Source: Mariniflexile sp. AS56 (GTDB lineage Bacteria; Bacteroidota; Bacteroidia; Flavobacteriales; Flavobacteriaceae). Taken from it: DNA of 64,000 nt. Location of the stretch: the NCBI RefSeq assembly GCF_030552475.1, contig NZ_JAUPED010000005.1, positions 124,001 through 188,000 on the forward strand, written 5' to 3'. Below the pieces are notes generated by a model. The model worked only from the letters and a program-made list of their open reading frames with translations. It did not search any database and was not told where the DNA came from. Position 1 is the stretch's first letter; every line of letters starts with the position of its first letter. The position numbers and the translations under genes were made by a program. Below are positions 19,757-28,209 of the stretch, in pieces.

Positions 19757-20668
19757 CTAATCTTGTACAATCACTTCTTTAGAGTCGTTTTTATTAAACT
19801 CCGGTTGAATGGTGATGTGGTTTATATTAAATTCTTCATGTAAAAGGCTTTCAATGGCTTGTAAAACGGTATCAAATTCGGTAATAGAAACATCTTCATT
19901 TAAATCTAAATGGGCTTCTAAATGCAGCTCGTTATCACTTAAGTTCCAAATATGTACGTGGTGTAATTTTTTAACTTTAGGTAATTCATTCACCAAACGC
20001 ACCACCTCTTTAATACTAATATGTTCTGGTGTAAATAACATGAGCATTTTGGTAGATGTTTTTAACAAATCATACCCCACCCAAATTAAATAAAGTGCTA
20101 TTAAAAAGGTAAGTAAACTATCTACCCAAAAAAGTTGATAAAACTTCATTAATAAGCCACCAATAAGCACGGCAACACTTGCTAACATATCTGTTAATAA
20201 GTGTAAATAAGCACTGCGCATGTTAATATTATTGCTCGCATCTTTTTTAAGTAAAAGAACACTTAGGCCATTCGCCAAAATACCTAACACCGATAACCAA
20301 ATAACTAAGCCCGAGTTAATAGTTTCAGGATTATCAAAACGTTTAACAGCTTCTATTATTAAAAGGACAGCGACTATTATTAAGGTAGCAGCGTTAATAA
20401 ATGCTGCTAAAATTTCAGCACGTTTATAACCAAAGGTTCTGTGAATAGAAGCTTCTTTTCCAGCAAGTCTATTAGCTATATAACTAACAACCAAAGAAAT
20501 AACATCGCTAAAATTATGAAGTGCATCGCTTAAAAGGGCTAAACTACCAGATACTAAGCCGCCTACAACTTGTGCAGCTGTAATAAGAATGTTTAAAAAA
20601 ATAGAAATTAAAAGATTACTACCTTTTAACTCATTATGAGAATGTGTATGCGAATGAGAATGACTCAT
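19757..20668 (-). CDS. Cation diffusion facilitator (Zn/Co/Cd efflux type)
   Basis: 303 residues with the six-helix CDF layout. The N terminus is a histidine repeat (MSHSHSHTHSHN), a likely metal-loading tail. The transport-site motifs are visible: SDALHNFSDV in the second helix and HLLTDMLASV in the fifth. The cytoplasmic domain has the conserved HHVHIWNLSDNELHLEAHL. Such proteins export divalent metals from the cytoplasm in exchange for protons. The gene abuts rpiB with no spacer (stop and start are adjacent), so both are read from the promoter upstream of rpiB. Confidence 0.95.
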   Translation of the reverse strand: MSHSHSHTHSHNELKGSNLLISIFLNILITAAQVVGGLVSGSLALLSDALHNFSDVISLVVSYIANRLAGKEASIHRTFGYKRAEILAAFINAATLIIVAVLLIIEAVKRFDNPETINSGLVIWLSVLGILANGLSVLLLKKDASNNINMRSAYLHLLTDMLASVAVLIGGLLMKFYQLFWVDSLLTFLIALYLIWVGYDLLKTSTKMLMLFTPEHISIKEVVRLVNELPKVKKLHHVHIWNLSDNELHLEAHLDLNEDVSITEFDTVLQAIESLLHEEFNINHITIQPEFNKNDSKEVIVQD

Positions 20669-21103
20669 TTAACAAGATACCGGAATTTTATCGATGCGTG
20701 TTTGGTGACGGCCACCTTCAAATTCTGTGTTTAAAAAAACATCAACCATTTCAATAACTTGTTGTACTGCCGTAAACCTTGCAGGAATACATAAAATGTT
20801 CGCATTGTTATGGCTACGTATAAGATGTACAATTTCTTTGTTCCAACATAAACCGGCACGAATTTTTTGATGCTTGTTAGCTGTCATGGCAACACCATTA
20901 GCACTTCCACAAATTAAAATTCCAAAATCGGCTTTATTAGTTTCAACATCGGTAGCAACTGGGTGCACAAAATCGGCATAATCTACGCTATCACTATTAT
21001 CAGTACCATAGTTATTAACAGTATAACCTTTTGATTCTAAGTGTTTTGTAATAGCAAATTTATAATCCGTTCCTGCGTGGTCGTTTCCTATAGAAATTTT
21101 CAT
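20669..21103 (-). CDS. rpiB: Ribose 5-phosphate isomerase B
   Basis: A 144-residue enzyme that interconverts ribose 5-phosphate and ribulose 5-phosphate in the pentose phosphate pathway. The family start MKISIGNDHAG is intact and Cys65 in ILICGSANG is at the position of the catalytic cysteine of the LacAB/RpiB family. The phosphate-binding RSHNNAN and the C-terminal GGRHQTRI are also present. It starts 27 bp after a promoter element and heads a two-gene operon with the CDF exporter. Confidence 0.96.
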   Translation of the reverse strand: MKISIGNDHAGTDYKFAITKHLESKGYTVNNYGTDNSDSVDYADFVHPVATDVETNKADFGILICGSANGVAMTANKHQKIRAGLCWNKEIVHLIRSHNNANILCIPARFTAVQQVIEMVDVFLNTEFEGGRHQTRIDKIPVSC

Positions 21104-21129
21104 TATATATATATTAGGGTATCTTTATA

Positions 21130-21137
21130 CAAAGGTA
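21130..21137 (-). promoter_or_regulatory. Bacteroidota-type -7 promoter element for rpiB
   Basis: On the minus strand this reads TACCTTTG, a full match to TAnnTTTG, 27 bp before the rpiB start. No clear -33 TTTG was found at the usual distance. Confidence 0.6.
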
Positions 21138-21308
21138 GCAATTATAAACAATGTGTATTACTATATTCATTACTTGTTAATAAGTGTTGATAGAATTTTA
21201 AAAGAATAAAATTGAAAATCCATTTATTTTTCCAATCAAAAACAGAAAGTATATATCCTAAAATTTAACTCACTTTTTTTAGCAATGTTATTAGCTTAAA
21301 AATTGAAG

Positions 21309-21381
21309 TCTATAAACAGTGTTTTTAAAAATCTTATTAATAATTAACAGTATTTCAAAGTTGTTAACAACTGTTTATAGA
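21309..21381. repeat. Nested inverted repeat in the rpiB-rnr gap
   Basis: TCTATAAACAGT (21309-21320) and ACTGTTTATAGA (21370-21381) are perfect 12-bp inverted arms 49 bp apart. The right arm overlaps the 14-bp palindrome AGTTGTTAACAACT (21359-21372). Confidence 0.8.
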
Positions 21382-21564
21382 AAATTTAAAATCCTTAAAA
21401 ATGAAGCTTTTAAAGTAATATAACATGTTAACTTCGTATTAATAGAATGTAAATACAATGTAATCAAAATAAAACTTAATAAAGTTATACCGCTATTAAC
21501 AAACTATAATAACAATCATTTAATTTTTTAAATTTTAAAAAGAAAATATATATATAGTATATAA

Positions 21565-21573
21565 TGTGGATAA
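21565..21573 (+). promoter_or_regulatory. Perfect DnaA box
   Basis: TGTGGATAA is the exact complement of the DnaA box TTATCCACA. An alternating TA tract of about 20 bp lies directly to its left, as in DNA-unwinding elements. Confidence 0.55.
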
Positions 21574-21626
21574 CTACAATTTAAGGTAGCTTAACATTAA
21601 AAAAATATGCTTTAATATTAAAATTG

Positions 21627-21634
21627 TAACTTTG
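21627..21634 (+). promoter_or_regulatory. -7 promoter element for rnr
   Basis: TAACTTTG matches TAnnTTTG and lies 95 bp before the rnr start, giving a leader of roughly 90 nt. Confidence 0.6.
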
Positions 21635-21641
21635 CTAAAAG

Positions 21642-21706
21642 AAATAGCAAATACTTCTCCTAATATATTGCTATTTAATAAAACAATTTCCTGTATCTTA
21701 GGAAAT
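21642..21706 (+). promoter_or_regulatory. Two hairpins in the rnr leader
   Basis: AAATAGCAA (21642-21650) pairs with TTGCTATTT (21668-21676), a perfect 9-bp stem, and ATTTCCT (21686-21692) pairs with AGGAAAT (21700-21706). Both would sit in the untranslated leader of the rnr transcript and might affect its stability or its own turnover. Confidence 0.5.
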
Positions 21707-21728
21707 AGAAAATGATTACAAAAATTAC

Positions 21729-23957
21729 ATGACAAGAAAGAAAAACGGAAAATCCAAAAAAGGCATTTCCAACCTTACAAATACTATTTTAAGTATTTTA
21801 AAAAAAGATAGAAACCAAAGTTTTAATTATAAACAAATTGCTGCTAAACTAGATGTAAATGATGCTAGTAGTAGAAATCAAATTATAAAAAAATTAGCAG
21901 AACTTGCTGTTAAAAAAGAAGTTGAAGAAGTAGAAAGAGGCAAGTTCAAAGCGGTTATTAACACTGAATACCATACCGGTATTTTAGATTTAGCGTCTAA
22001 AGGAAACGGTTATATTATTTGTGACGATTTTGAAGATGATGTGTTCATCGCTTCCAATAACGTTAATAAAGCCTTGAATGGTGATGAAGTAGAATTTTAT
22101 GTTTACAAACGTCGCCATCGTGGTAAGTTAGAAGGTGAAATAACACAAGTTTTAAAACGCGATAAAAGTGAATATGTAGGTGTGATACAATTGCATGATA
22201 AATATGCTTTTGTAATTGCCGATAGTAATAAAATGTACAAAGATATTTTTGTACCTATCAATAAAACTTTAAAAGCTGAAGACGGCGATAAAGTATTGGT
22301 AAAACTAGAAGATTGGCCAGAAAAAGCCGATTCACCTTATGGTAAAGTGATTCAAGTTCTGGGTAAACCAGGCGATCATAACACCGAAATCCATTCTATT
22401 TTAGCGGAGTATGGCTTGCCTTACGAGTTTCCGCATGAAGTAGAAGAATTTGCAAATAATATAGATACGACTATTACCAAAGAAGAAATTGCGAAACGTC
22501 GTGATATGCGTAAAGATTTAACGTTTACGATAGATCCAAAAGATGCGAAAGATTTTGATGATGCCTTATCTTTTAAAATTTTAAAGAACGGTTTATACGA
22601 AATAGGTGTGCACATTGCCGATGTATCGCATTATTTACAAGAAGGTACTGTTTTAGATGATGAAGCTTACGAGCGTGCAACTTCTGTGTATTTAGTAGAT
22701 AGAGTAGTACCTATGTTACCAGAAATATTATCGAATAATGCCTGTTCATTACGTCCGCATGAAGAAAAATTTACTTTTTCTGCGGTATTTCAAATGAATG
22801 ATAAATGTGAAATTAAAAACGAATGGTTCGGTAGAACTGTGACTTATAGTGATGCACGTTTTGCTTATGAAGAAGCGCAAGCAGTTATTGAAAATAATAT
22901 TGGTTTAAAACCAGATGAAATTTCTCAACTTGATAAAATAGATACCACGATTCCTCAAGAAGTTTCTTTAACTGATACAGCATATAATACTGCTCCAGAA
23001 ATAGCACAAGCCATTTTAAAAATGGATGAGTTAGCTAAAAAAATGCGTAATAAACGTATGAGTTCTGGTGCGATCTCTTTTGATAAAGTGGAAGTTAAAT
23101 TCAATTTAGATGAAAACGCTAACCCAGTAGGTGTGTTCTTTAAAACAAGTAAAGATGCTAATAAATTAATTGAAGAATTTATGTTATTAGCCAACCGAAA
23201 AGTATCTGAATTTGTTGGTAAACAATCTCCAAAACAAACGTTTGTATATCGAGTACATGATGAACCAGATGAGAGTAAACTTGCTAATTTACAAGGTATT
23301 GTATCTCGTTTTGGTTATAAATTAAATTTTAAAGACCGTAAAACAACATCAGCATCACTTAATAGTTTATTAAAAGATGTGAATGGTAAAAAGGAACAAA
23401 ATTTAGTTGATACCTTAACCATTAGAACGATGAGTAAGGCCGAATATACCACCCATAATATTGGACATTATGGTTTGGCTTTTGATTATTACAGTCATTT
23501 TACATCGCCAATTCGTCGTTATCCAGATGTGATGGCGCACCGTTTGTTACAACATTATTTAGATGGTGGTAAATCTGCCAACGAAGCTATTTACGAAGAA
23601 AAGTGTAAGCATTCCAGTAATATGGAAAACTTAGCAACCAAAGCAGAACGTGATTCTATTAAATACATGCAAATTAAATTCATGCAAGATCATAAAGATG
23701 AAAATTTTGCAGGGGTTATTTCTGGTGTTACAGATTGGGGAATTTATGTTGAAATTATAGAAAACAAATGTGAAGGGATGGTAAGTGTGCGTGATATGAA
23801 AGATGATCATTATGCCTTCGATCAAGAACAGTTTGCTGTGATTGGAAGAAACACAAAAACCATGTATCAGTTAGGTGATGAAGTTATTGTAAAAGTTAAG
23901 AATACAGATTTAGTTAAAAAACATCTTGATTTCACTTTAATTGGAAAAAATGAATAG
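21729..23957 (+). CDS. rnr: Ribonuclease R
   Basis: 742 residues. The protein has the RNase R order: a winged-helix-like N-terminal region (NTILSILKKDRNQSFNYKQIA), two cold-shock domains (about 75-220), the RNB catalytic domain (about 255-590) with the acidic active-site cluster DPKDAKDFDDALS, and a C-terminal S1 domain (FAGVISGVTDWGIYVEI). It is a processive 3'-5' exoribonuclease that degrades structured RNA, aids rRNA quality control and often responds to cold or stress. A lysine-rich tail-like basic stretch is at the N terminus instead of the C terminus. The structured leader upstream is noted separately. Confidence 0.97.
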   Translation: MTRKKNGKSKKGISNLTNTILSILKKDRNQSFNYKQIAAKLDVNDASSRNQIIKKLAELAVKKEVEEVERGKFKAVINTEYHTGILDLASKGNGYIICDDFEDDVFIASNNVNKALNGDEVEFYVYKRRHRGKLEGEITQVLKRDKSEYVGVIQLHDKYAFVIADSNKMYKDIFVPINKTLKAEDGDKVLVKLEDWPEKADSPYGKVIQVLGKPGDHNTEIHSILAEYGLPYEFPHEVEEFANNIDTTITKEEIAKRRDMRKDLTFTIDPKDAKDFDDALSFKILKNGLYEIGVHIADVSHYLQEGTVLDDEAYERATSVYLVDRVVPMLPEILSNNACSLRPHEEKFTFSAVFQMNDKCEIKNEWFGRTVTYSDARFAYEEAQAVIENNIGLKPDEISQLDKIDTTIPQEVSLTDTAYNTAPEIAQAILKMDELAKKMRNKRMSSGAISFDKVEVKFNLDENANPVGVFFKTSKDANKLIEEFMLLANRKVSEFVGKQSPKQTFVYRVHDEPDESKLANLQGIVSRFGYKLNFKDRKTTSASLNSLLKDVNGKKEQNLVDTLTIRTMSKAEYTTHNIGHYGLAFDYYSHFTSPIRRYPDVMAHRLLQHYLDGGKSANEAIYEEKCKHSSNMENLATKAERDSIKYMQIKFMQDHKDENFAGVISGVTDWGIYVEIIENKCEGMVSVRDMKDDHYAFDQEQFAVIGRNTKTMYQLGDEVIVKVKNTDLVKKHLDFTLIGKNE

Positions 23958-24077
23958 CCTTTAAATCCAAGGTATTTTTTAAAAAAGGTAACAAATTATA
24001 AAATTTTGCTAAAAAAAATAAACTGCGGAATAATTATTGATTATTCACGTTTTAGTAAAAAACAATTAAAAAAGTAT

Positions 24078-24752
24078 ATGAAAAAAATCATCCTATTTGT
24101 AGCAATTCTAATCTCTGGAGTAGCTATGGCTCAAAAAACAATTGAGAAAAGTATTGGAGAATTTAAAGAACTGAAGGTTTACGATTTAATAGAAGTTGAA
24201 TTAATAAAATCAAATGAAAATAAGGTTATTATTTCAGGTCAAAACAATGAGAATGTTGTTATAAATAACAAAAATGGAACCTTAAAAATAAAAATGAATT
24301 TAGAAGAAATTTTTGATGGGAATAACACAAAAGTAACTTTGTATTATACGGTTTTAGATATTATTGATGTAAATGAAGGTTCTAAAGTATTCGCAAAAGA
24401 GACCATCAAGCAATTTGAGATCGATTTAAGAGCACAAGAGGGCGCAAGTATAGATGTAGCTCTAGATGTTAATTATACCATTGTTAAAGCTATTACAGGA
24501 GGTAAGGTGAAAGCAACAGGTACATCACAATCACAAAAAGTAGCTTTGTTTACAGGTGGTATTTTTAGAGGTGATACTTTAGAAACTACTAAAACAGATG
24601 TTTCTATCAATGCTGGAGGTGAAGCTTATGTTAAAGCATCTAAATTAGTAGATGTGAAAGTAAGAGCTGGAGGCGATGTATTTATTTACGGAAACCCAGA
24701 AACAGTTAATGAAAGTACCGTTTTAGGTGGACGCATTAAACGTGTGGATTAA
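24078..24752 (+). CDS. Secreted DUF2807 (auto-transporter adhesin head GIN-type) protein
   Basis: 224 residues from an ATG at 24078, chosen because it opens a clean signal peptide (IILFVAILISGVAMAQ); an upstream frame extension of 24 residues is unlikely to be translated. The mature part is a repetitive beta-rich domain with the DUF2807 pattern: FKELKVYDLIEVELIKS, VNEGSKVFAKE, INAGGEAYVKAS and VRAGGDVFIYGNPE. These proteins are periplasmic or surface proteins with an apparent beta-solenoid or propeller fold and no assigned activity. A strong terminator follows. Confidence 0.85.
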   Translation: MKKIILFVAILISGVAMAQKTIEKSIGEFKELKVYDLIEVELIKSNENKVIISGQNNENVVINNKNGTLKIKMNLEEIFDGNNTKVTLYYTVLDIIDVNEGSKVFAKETIKQFEIDLRAQEGASIDVALDVNYTIVKAITGGKVKATGTSQSQKVALFTGGIFRGDTLETTKTDVSINAGGEAYVKASKLVDVKVRAGGDVFIYGNPETVNESTVLGGRIKRVD

Positions 24753-24775
24753 GCTAAAACCAAATAAAAATTATT

Positions 24776-24804
24776 AAAAACCCACTGCTTGCAGTGGGTT
24801 TTTG
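24776..24804 (+). terminator. Rho-independent terminator after the DUF2807 gene
   Basis: CCCACTGC and GCAGTGGG form a GC-rich stem at 24781-24798 flanked by A5 and T5 runs. The symmetrical flanks allow termination from either strand. Confidence 0.9.
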
Positions 24805-24880
24805 TTTTTAATTAGGGTTTAAAAGAAGTCTTAAAGTTTTAAAATATTTCTTTACTTTGTAATAAACCCTCACATATATT

Positions 24881-25561
24881 ATGTTTGATGATATTTTAGC
24901 GGCCATTCCCTTCGGAATTATTCTAGCTTTTACCATAGGGCCCGTATTTTTTGTTCTTCTTGAAACCAGTGCCACCAAAGGCTTTAAAAGTGCTTTAATC
25001 TTTGATTGTGGCGTGATGCTCGCCGATATATTTTTTATTCTTGTTGCTTTTTTTAGCACCAATAAACTGTTAGATAAAATTAAAGACGATCCTAATTTTT
25101 TAGTTTTTGGAGGTGCCTTATTAGTTATTTATGGTTTTATTTCCTTTTTAAAAACTTCTAAATCCTTCCGAAACATCGTTAAAGAGTATCACAAAGTGGA
25201 AATTAAAAAAGGCTATGGTAAGTTATTTTTAAAAGGTTTTCTTCTTAATTTTATAAATATTGGGGTATTAATTGGTTGGGTCGCATTTATTGTATTAGGT
25301 AATTCCTTAACCAAATCAGAAGATGGGGTAATAGTATTTTTAAGCACTATTTTGATTGTTTATTTCTTAGTAGATTTAATTAAAATACTTATAGCTAAGA
25401 GGTTAAAAAATAGATTAACACCACGTATTATCTTTAAAACAAAAAAGATAATTGCTCTAGTGATATTAGGTTTTGGATGTTTACTTTTAATTCAAGGCTT
25501 CTTTCCAAAAGAAAAAGAACTTTTAAAAGAAAGGCTAGAAAAGATAAGCCCTATAAAATAA
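24881..25561 (+). CDS. LysE-family translocator
   Basis: A 226-residue integral membrane protein with five to six helices. The LysE/RhtB signature is at the N terminus: IPFGIILAFTIGPVFFVLLETSATKGFKSAL (start and end shown by IPFGIILAFTIGP and ATKGFKSAL), followed by the loop GFLLNFINIGVLIGW. The family exports amino acids and related small molecules; the substrate is unknown. A terminator and a tRNA gene on the opposite strand follow directly. Confidence 0.9.
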   Translation: MFDDILAAIPFGIILAFTIGPVFFVLLETSATKGFKSALIFDCGVMLADIFFILVAFFSTNKLLDKIKDDPNFLVFGGALLVIYGFISFLKTSKSFRNIVKEYHKVEIKKGYGKLFLKGFLLNFINIGVLIGWVAFIVLGNSLTKSEDGVIVFLSTILIVYFLVDLIKILIAKRLKNRLTPRIIFKTKKIIALVILGFGCLLLIQGFFPKEKELLKERLEKISPIK

Positions 25562-25563
25562 AA

Positions 25564-25591
25564 AAAGCTTCTAGTATAAACCAGAAGCTTT
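25564..25591. terminator. Bidirectional terminator between LysE gene and tRNA-Cys
   Basis: AAAGCTTCT (25564-25572) and AGAAGCTTT (25583-25591) form a perfect 9-bp stem with A-rich and T-rich flanks. It lies between convergent transcripts. Confidence 0.8.
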
Positions 25592-25596
25592 CTTTG

Positions 25597-25667
25597 AGGT
25601 GTCGAGCGGATTCGAACCGCTGTAGCAGCTTTTGCAGAGCTGAGCCTAGCCACTCGGCCACGACACC
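25597..25667 (-). tRNA. tRNA-Cys (GCA anticodon)
   Basis: On the minus strand the acceptor arm GGTGTCG pairs with CGACACC, the D arm and the T arm (GGTTCGAATCC) are intact, and the anticodon arm CAGCT-CTGCAAA-AGCTG carries GCA. The discriminator base is T (U73), as expected for cysteine tRNA. CCA is not encoded. The length is about 71 nt. Confidence 0.97.
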
Positions 25668-25717
25668 TTATTGATGGTGCAAATGTAAAAAAAATTAGCA
25701 ATTTCCAATAGTTAAAA

Positions 25718-26080
25718 TCACTTTTTACGTTTATCTGTCATTTTTATAGTCACTTTTTCTACATCGCCACCTATGGGTGGGTTTATTTTACTAACCCAAA
25801 CAGTTGCTTTTTTCACCTGTATATTTTCATCAAAAATTCTATCTAAAATACGTTTTGAAACGGTTTCAAGTAGCTTTGATGGAAGCGCCATTTCTTCTTT
25901 TATAATTCTATTTAGAAACACATAATCCACAGTATCAACAAGATTGTCTGTTTTTGAAGAGGTTTTTAAATTGGCTTTTATTTGTAAATCTACACGGTAT
26001 TCACTTCCTATTTTTGTTTCTTCTTCTAAGCATCCGTGGTGCGCAAATACACGAATATTTTCAACTTTTATAATTCCCAT
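25718..26080 (-). CDS. folB: Dihydroneopterin aldolase
   Basis: A 120-residue enzyme of folate synthesis that cleaves dihydroneopterin to 6-hydroxymethyl-dihydropterin and glycolaldehyde. Diagnostic stretches are VFAHHGCLEEETKIGSEYRV at the start, TVDYVFLNRIIKEEM in the middle and WVSKINPPIGGDVEKV at the end, with the catalytic-type lysine within VSKINPP. It diverges from glnS, with an 80-bp spacer between the two starts. Confidence 0.95.
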   Translation of the reverse strand: MGIIKVENIRVFAHHGCLEEETKIGSEYRVDLQIKANLKTSSKTDNLVDTVDYVFLNRIIKEEMALPSKLLETVSKRILDRIFDENIQVKKATVWVSKINPPIGGDVEKVTIKMTDKRKK

Positions 26081-26159
26081 GTTAGGTCGTTTTAAGTCGG
26101 CAAAATTACCTAATTTTACACAATATTTTTTGTTTAATTACCTATTGCGATACATTTTT

Positions 26160-28163
26160 ATGTCTGAAGAAAGAAAATCACTTAACTTTTTAGAGCAAAT
26201 TATTGAAGAAGATTTGGCAAATGGCATGCCAAAAAACAACTTGCGTTTTCGTTTTCCGCCAGAACCAAATGGGTATTTACACATTGGCCATACTAAAGCT
26301 ATTGGTATTAGTTTTGGTTTGGGTGAAAGATATAACGCACCAGTTAACCTTCGTTTTGATGATACCAACCCTGCAAAAGAAGAGCAAGAATATGTAGATG
26401 CTATAAAAGAAGATGTAGCATGGTTAGGTTATAAGTGGGATAAAGAAGTGTTTTCTTCTGATTACTTTCAACAATTATACGATTGGGCCGTACTTTTTAT
26501 TGAAGAAGGCAAAGCATATATAGATTCACAATCGAGTGAAGCGATGGCAGAACAGAAAGGAACCCCAACACAACCTGGTGTAGATGGTCCTTTTAGAAAT
26601 AGAACCGTTGCAGAAAATTTAGATTTATTTGAACGTATGAAAGCGGGCGAATTTAATGAAGGTGAACATATTTTACGTGCTAAAATAGACATGCAACACC
26701 CTAATATGTTGATGCGTGACCCTATTATGTATCGTATTTTAAAGAAACACCACCATAGAACTGCCAATGATTGGTGTATTTACCCCATGTACGATTGGAC
26801 ACATGGTGAAAGTGATTATATAGAACAAGTGTCACATTCCTTATGTTCTTTAGAATTTAAACCTCACAGAGAACTGTACGATTGGTTTTTAGATCAAGTA
26901 ACAGAACCTAGTTTGGTAAGACCAAAACAACGTGAATTTGCACGTTTAAATTTAAGTTATACCATTATGAGTAAGCGTAAGCTACTTAAATTGGTTGAAG
27001 ATGGTATTGTAAACGGTTGGGACGACCCACGTATGCCAACTATTTCTGGTTTGCGTCGTAGAGGGTATACCCCAAATGCATTAAGAAAATTTGTAGATAC
27101 TGTTGGTGTTGCTAAACGTGATAATATTATTGATGTATCTCTTTTAGAGTTTTGTATTCGTGAAGACCTAAACAAAACAGCACCCCGCGTTATGGCGGTT
27201 TTAGACCCTATTAAATTGGTTATTACTAATTATCCAGAAGATAAAGAAGAATGGCTAGAAGCGGAAAACAACCAAGAAGATGATAGTGCTGGTTTTAGAA
27301 AAGTACCTTTTTCACGTGAATTATATATTGAAAAGGAAGATTTTAAAGAAGTTGCTGGTAATAAGTTTTTTAGACTAAAATTAGGTGGCGAAGTGCGACT
27401 TAAAAATGCCTATATAATTAAAGCTGAATCTGTTGAAAAGGATGCGGAGGGTCATATTACAGAAATACACTGTACTTATTCTGAAGATACATCTAAAAAA
27501 GTAAAAGGTACTTTACATTGGGTATCTATAAAACATGCTATTAAAGTGGAAGTTAGAGAGTACGATCGTTTGTTTAAGGACGAAGCACCAGACAGCCATC
27601 AAGACAAAGATTTTATGGAATTTTTGAATACAGATTCTTTAAAAATCATTGATGCTTTTGTAGAACCAAGTTTGTTAGAAGCTCAAGTAGGAGAGAGGTT
27701 CCAATTTCAAAGGTTGGGGTATTTTAATGTAGATAAAGACTCCTCTACTAGTAAATTAATATTTAATAAAACAGTAGGCTTAAGAGATAATTGGTCCAAA
27801 CAAGTAGCTACTCAAAAAACCGATAATAAACCGGTTAATCAAAATAAACCGAACACACAACCCAAGCGTAAAGCTATTGATGTGATTCAGCAATTAGGAA
27901 AAAAATACACCAATTTACCAGAAGCGAAGCAATTAAAAGTAAAGTCTGAAATTCAAGAACTTGCTAAAGATGTGAGTTATGATGAATTACAACCACTTTT
28001 TAATACCGCTGCTAAAAAAGTAGGAACGCGTATTGCCACCATGATTACTTTAGGTATTTTGATTAAAAACGGACTTGATAAAAACACAGATATTTCTGAA
28101 TTTATTAATAAAGGTTTGGAAGATTCTAATGAATTGTTGGTTGCGGAAACTCAGGCTATTTAG
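26160..28163 (+). CDS. glnS: Glutaminyl-tRNA synthetase with C-terminal extension
   Basis: 667 residues from an ATG at 26160; the open frame extends 72 codons upstream but that part overlaps folB and is not used. Class I features are present: HIGH at residues 41-44 within PEPNGYLHIGHTKA, and the KMSKS variant MSKRK at 270-274. The GlnRS-specific THGESDYIEQVSHSLCSLEF block (within it TNDWCIYPMYD precedes) distinguishes it from GluRS. Two anticodon-binding beta-barrels follow. After about residue 555 a Lys/Pro/Asn/Gln-rich linker leads to a helical tail of about 100 residues that is not part of the core enzyme and is not clearly a YqeY domain. Confidence 0.96.
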   Translation: MSEERKSLNFLEQIIEEDLANGMPKNNLRFRFPPEPNGYLHIGHTKAIGISFGLGERYNAPVNLRFDDTNPAKEEQEYVDAIKEDVAWLGYKWDKEVFSSDYFQQLYDWAVLFIEEGKAYIDSQSSEAMAEQKGTPTQPGVDGPFRNRTVAENLDLFERMKAGEFNEGEHILRAKIDMQHPNMLMRDPIMYRILKKHHHRTANDWCIYPMYDWTHGESDYIEQVSHSLCSLEFKPHRELYDWFLDQVTEPSLVRPKQREFARLNLSYTIMSKRKLLKLVEDGIVNGWDDPRMPTISGLRRRGYTPNALRKFVDTVGVAKRDNIIDVSLLEFCIREDLNKTAPRVMAVLDPIKLVITNYPEDKEEWLEAENNQEDDSAGFRKVPFSRELYIEKEDFKEVAGNKFFRLKLGGEVRLKNAYIIKAESVEKDAEGHITEIHCTYSEDTSKKVKGTLHWVSIKHAIKVEVREYDRLFKDEAPDSHQDKDFMEFLNTDSLKIIDAFVEPSLLEAQVGERFQFQRLGYFNVDKDSSTSKLIFNKTVGLRDNWSKQVATQKTDNKPVNQNKPNTQPKRKAIDVIQQLGKKYTNLPEAKQLKVKSEIQELAKDVSYDELQPLFNTAAKKVGTRIATMITLGILIKNGLDKNTDISEFINKGLEDSNELLVAETQAI

Positions 28164-28209
28164 CATTCAATGTTAGTGGGCTTTATTTAAGTTTTACAGT
28201 ACTAGAAAT

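Larger units (their letters stand above)
21138..21626. other. AT-rich intergenic region, candidate replication origin
   Basis: Between the divergent rpiB and rnr genes lies a gap of 625 bp with no credible gene. It is extremely AT-rich and holds a perfect DnaA box (TGTGGATAA, 21565-21573), an adjacent alternating AT tract (about 21545-21563) that could unwind, a 12-bp inverted repeat (21309-21381) enclosing the palindrome AGTTGTTAACAACT (21359-21372), and several GTTAACA or GTTAATA motifs. This combination resembles a chromosomal origin. The gene dnaA is not in the window. The call is inference; long promoter regions can look similar. Confidence 0.4.

Noticed and set aside
25944-26159. Longer N terminus of glnS
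   Set aside because: It overlaps folB on the opposite strand and has no similarity to GlnRS; the enzyme's normal start is at 26160.
27308-27323. parS-like TTTTTCACGTGAATTA inside glnS
   Set aside because: The CACGTG centre matches, but three of the outer consensus positions do not, and it lies in conserved coding sequence.
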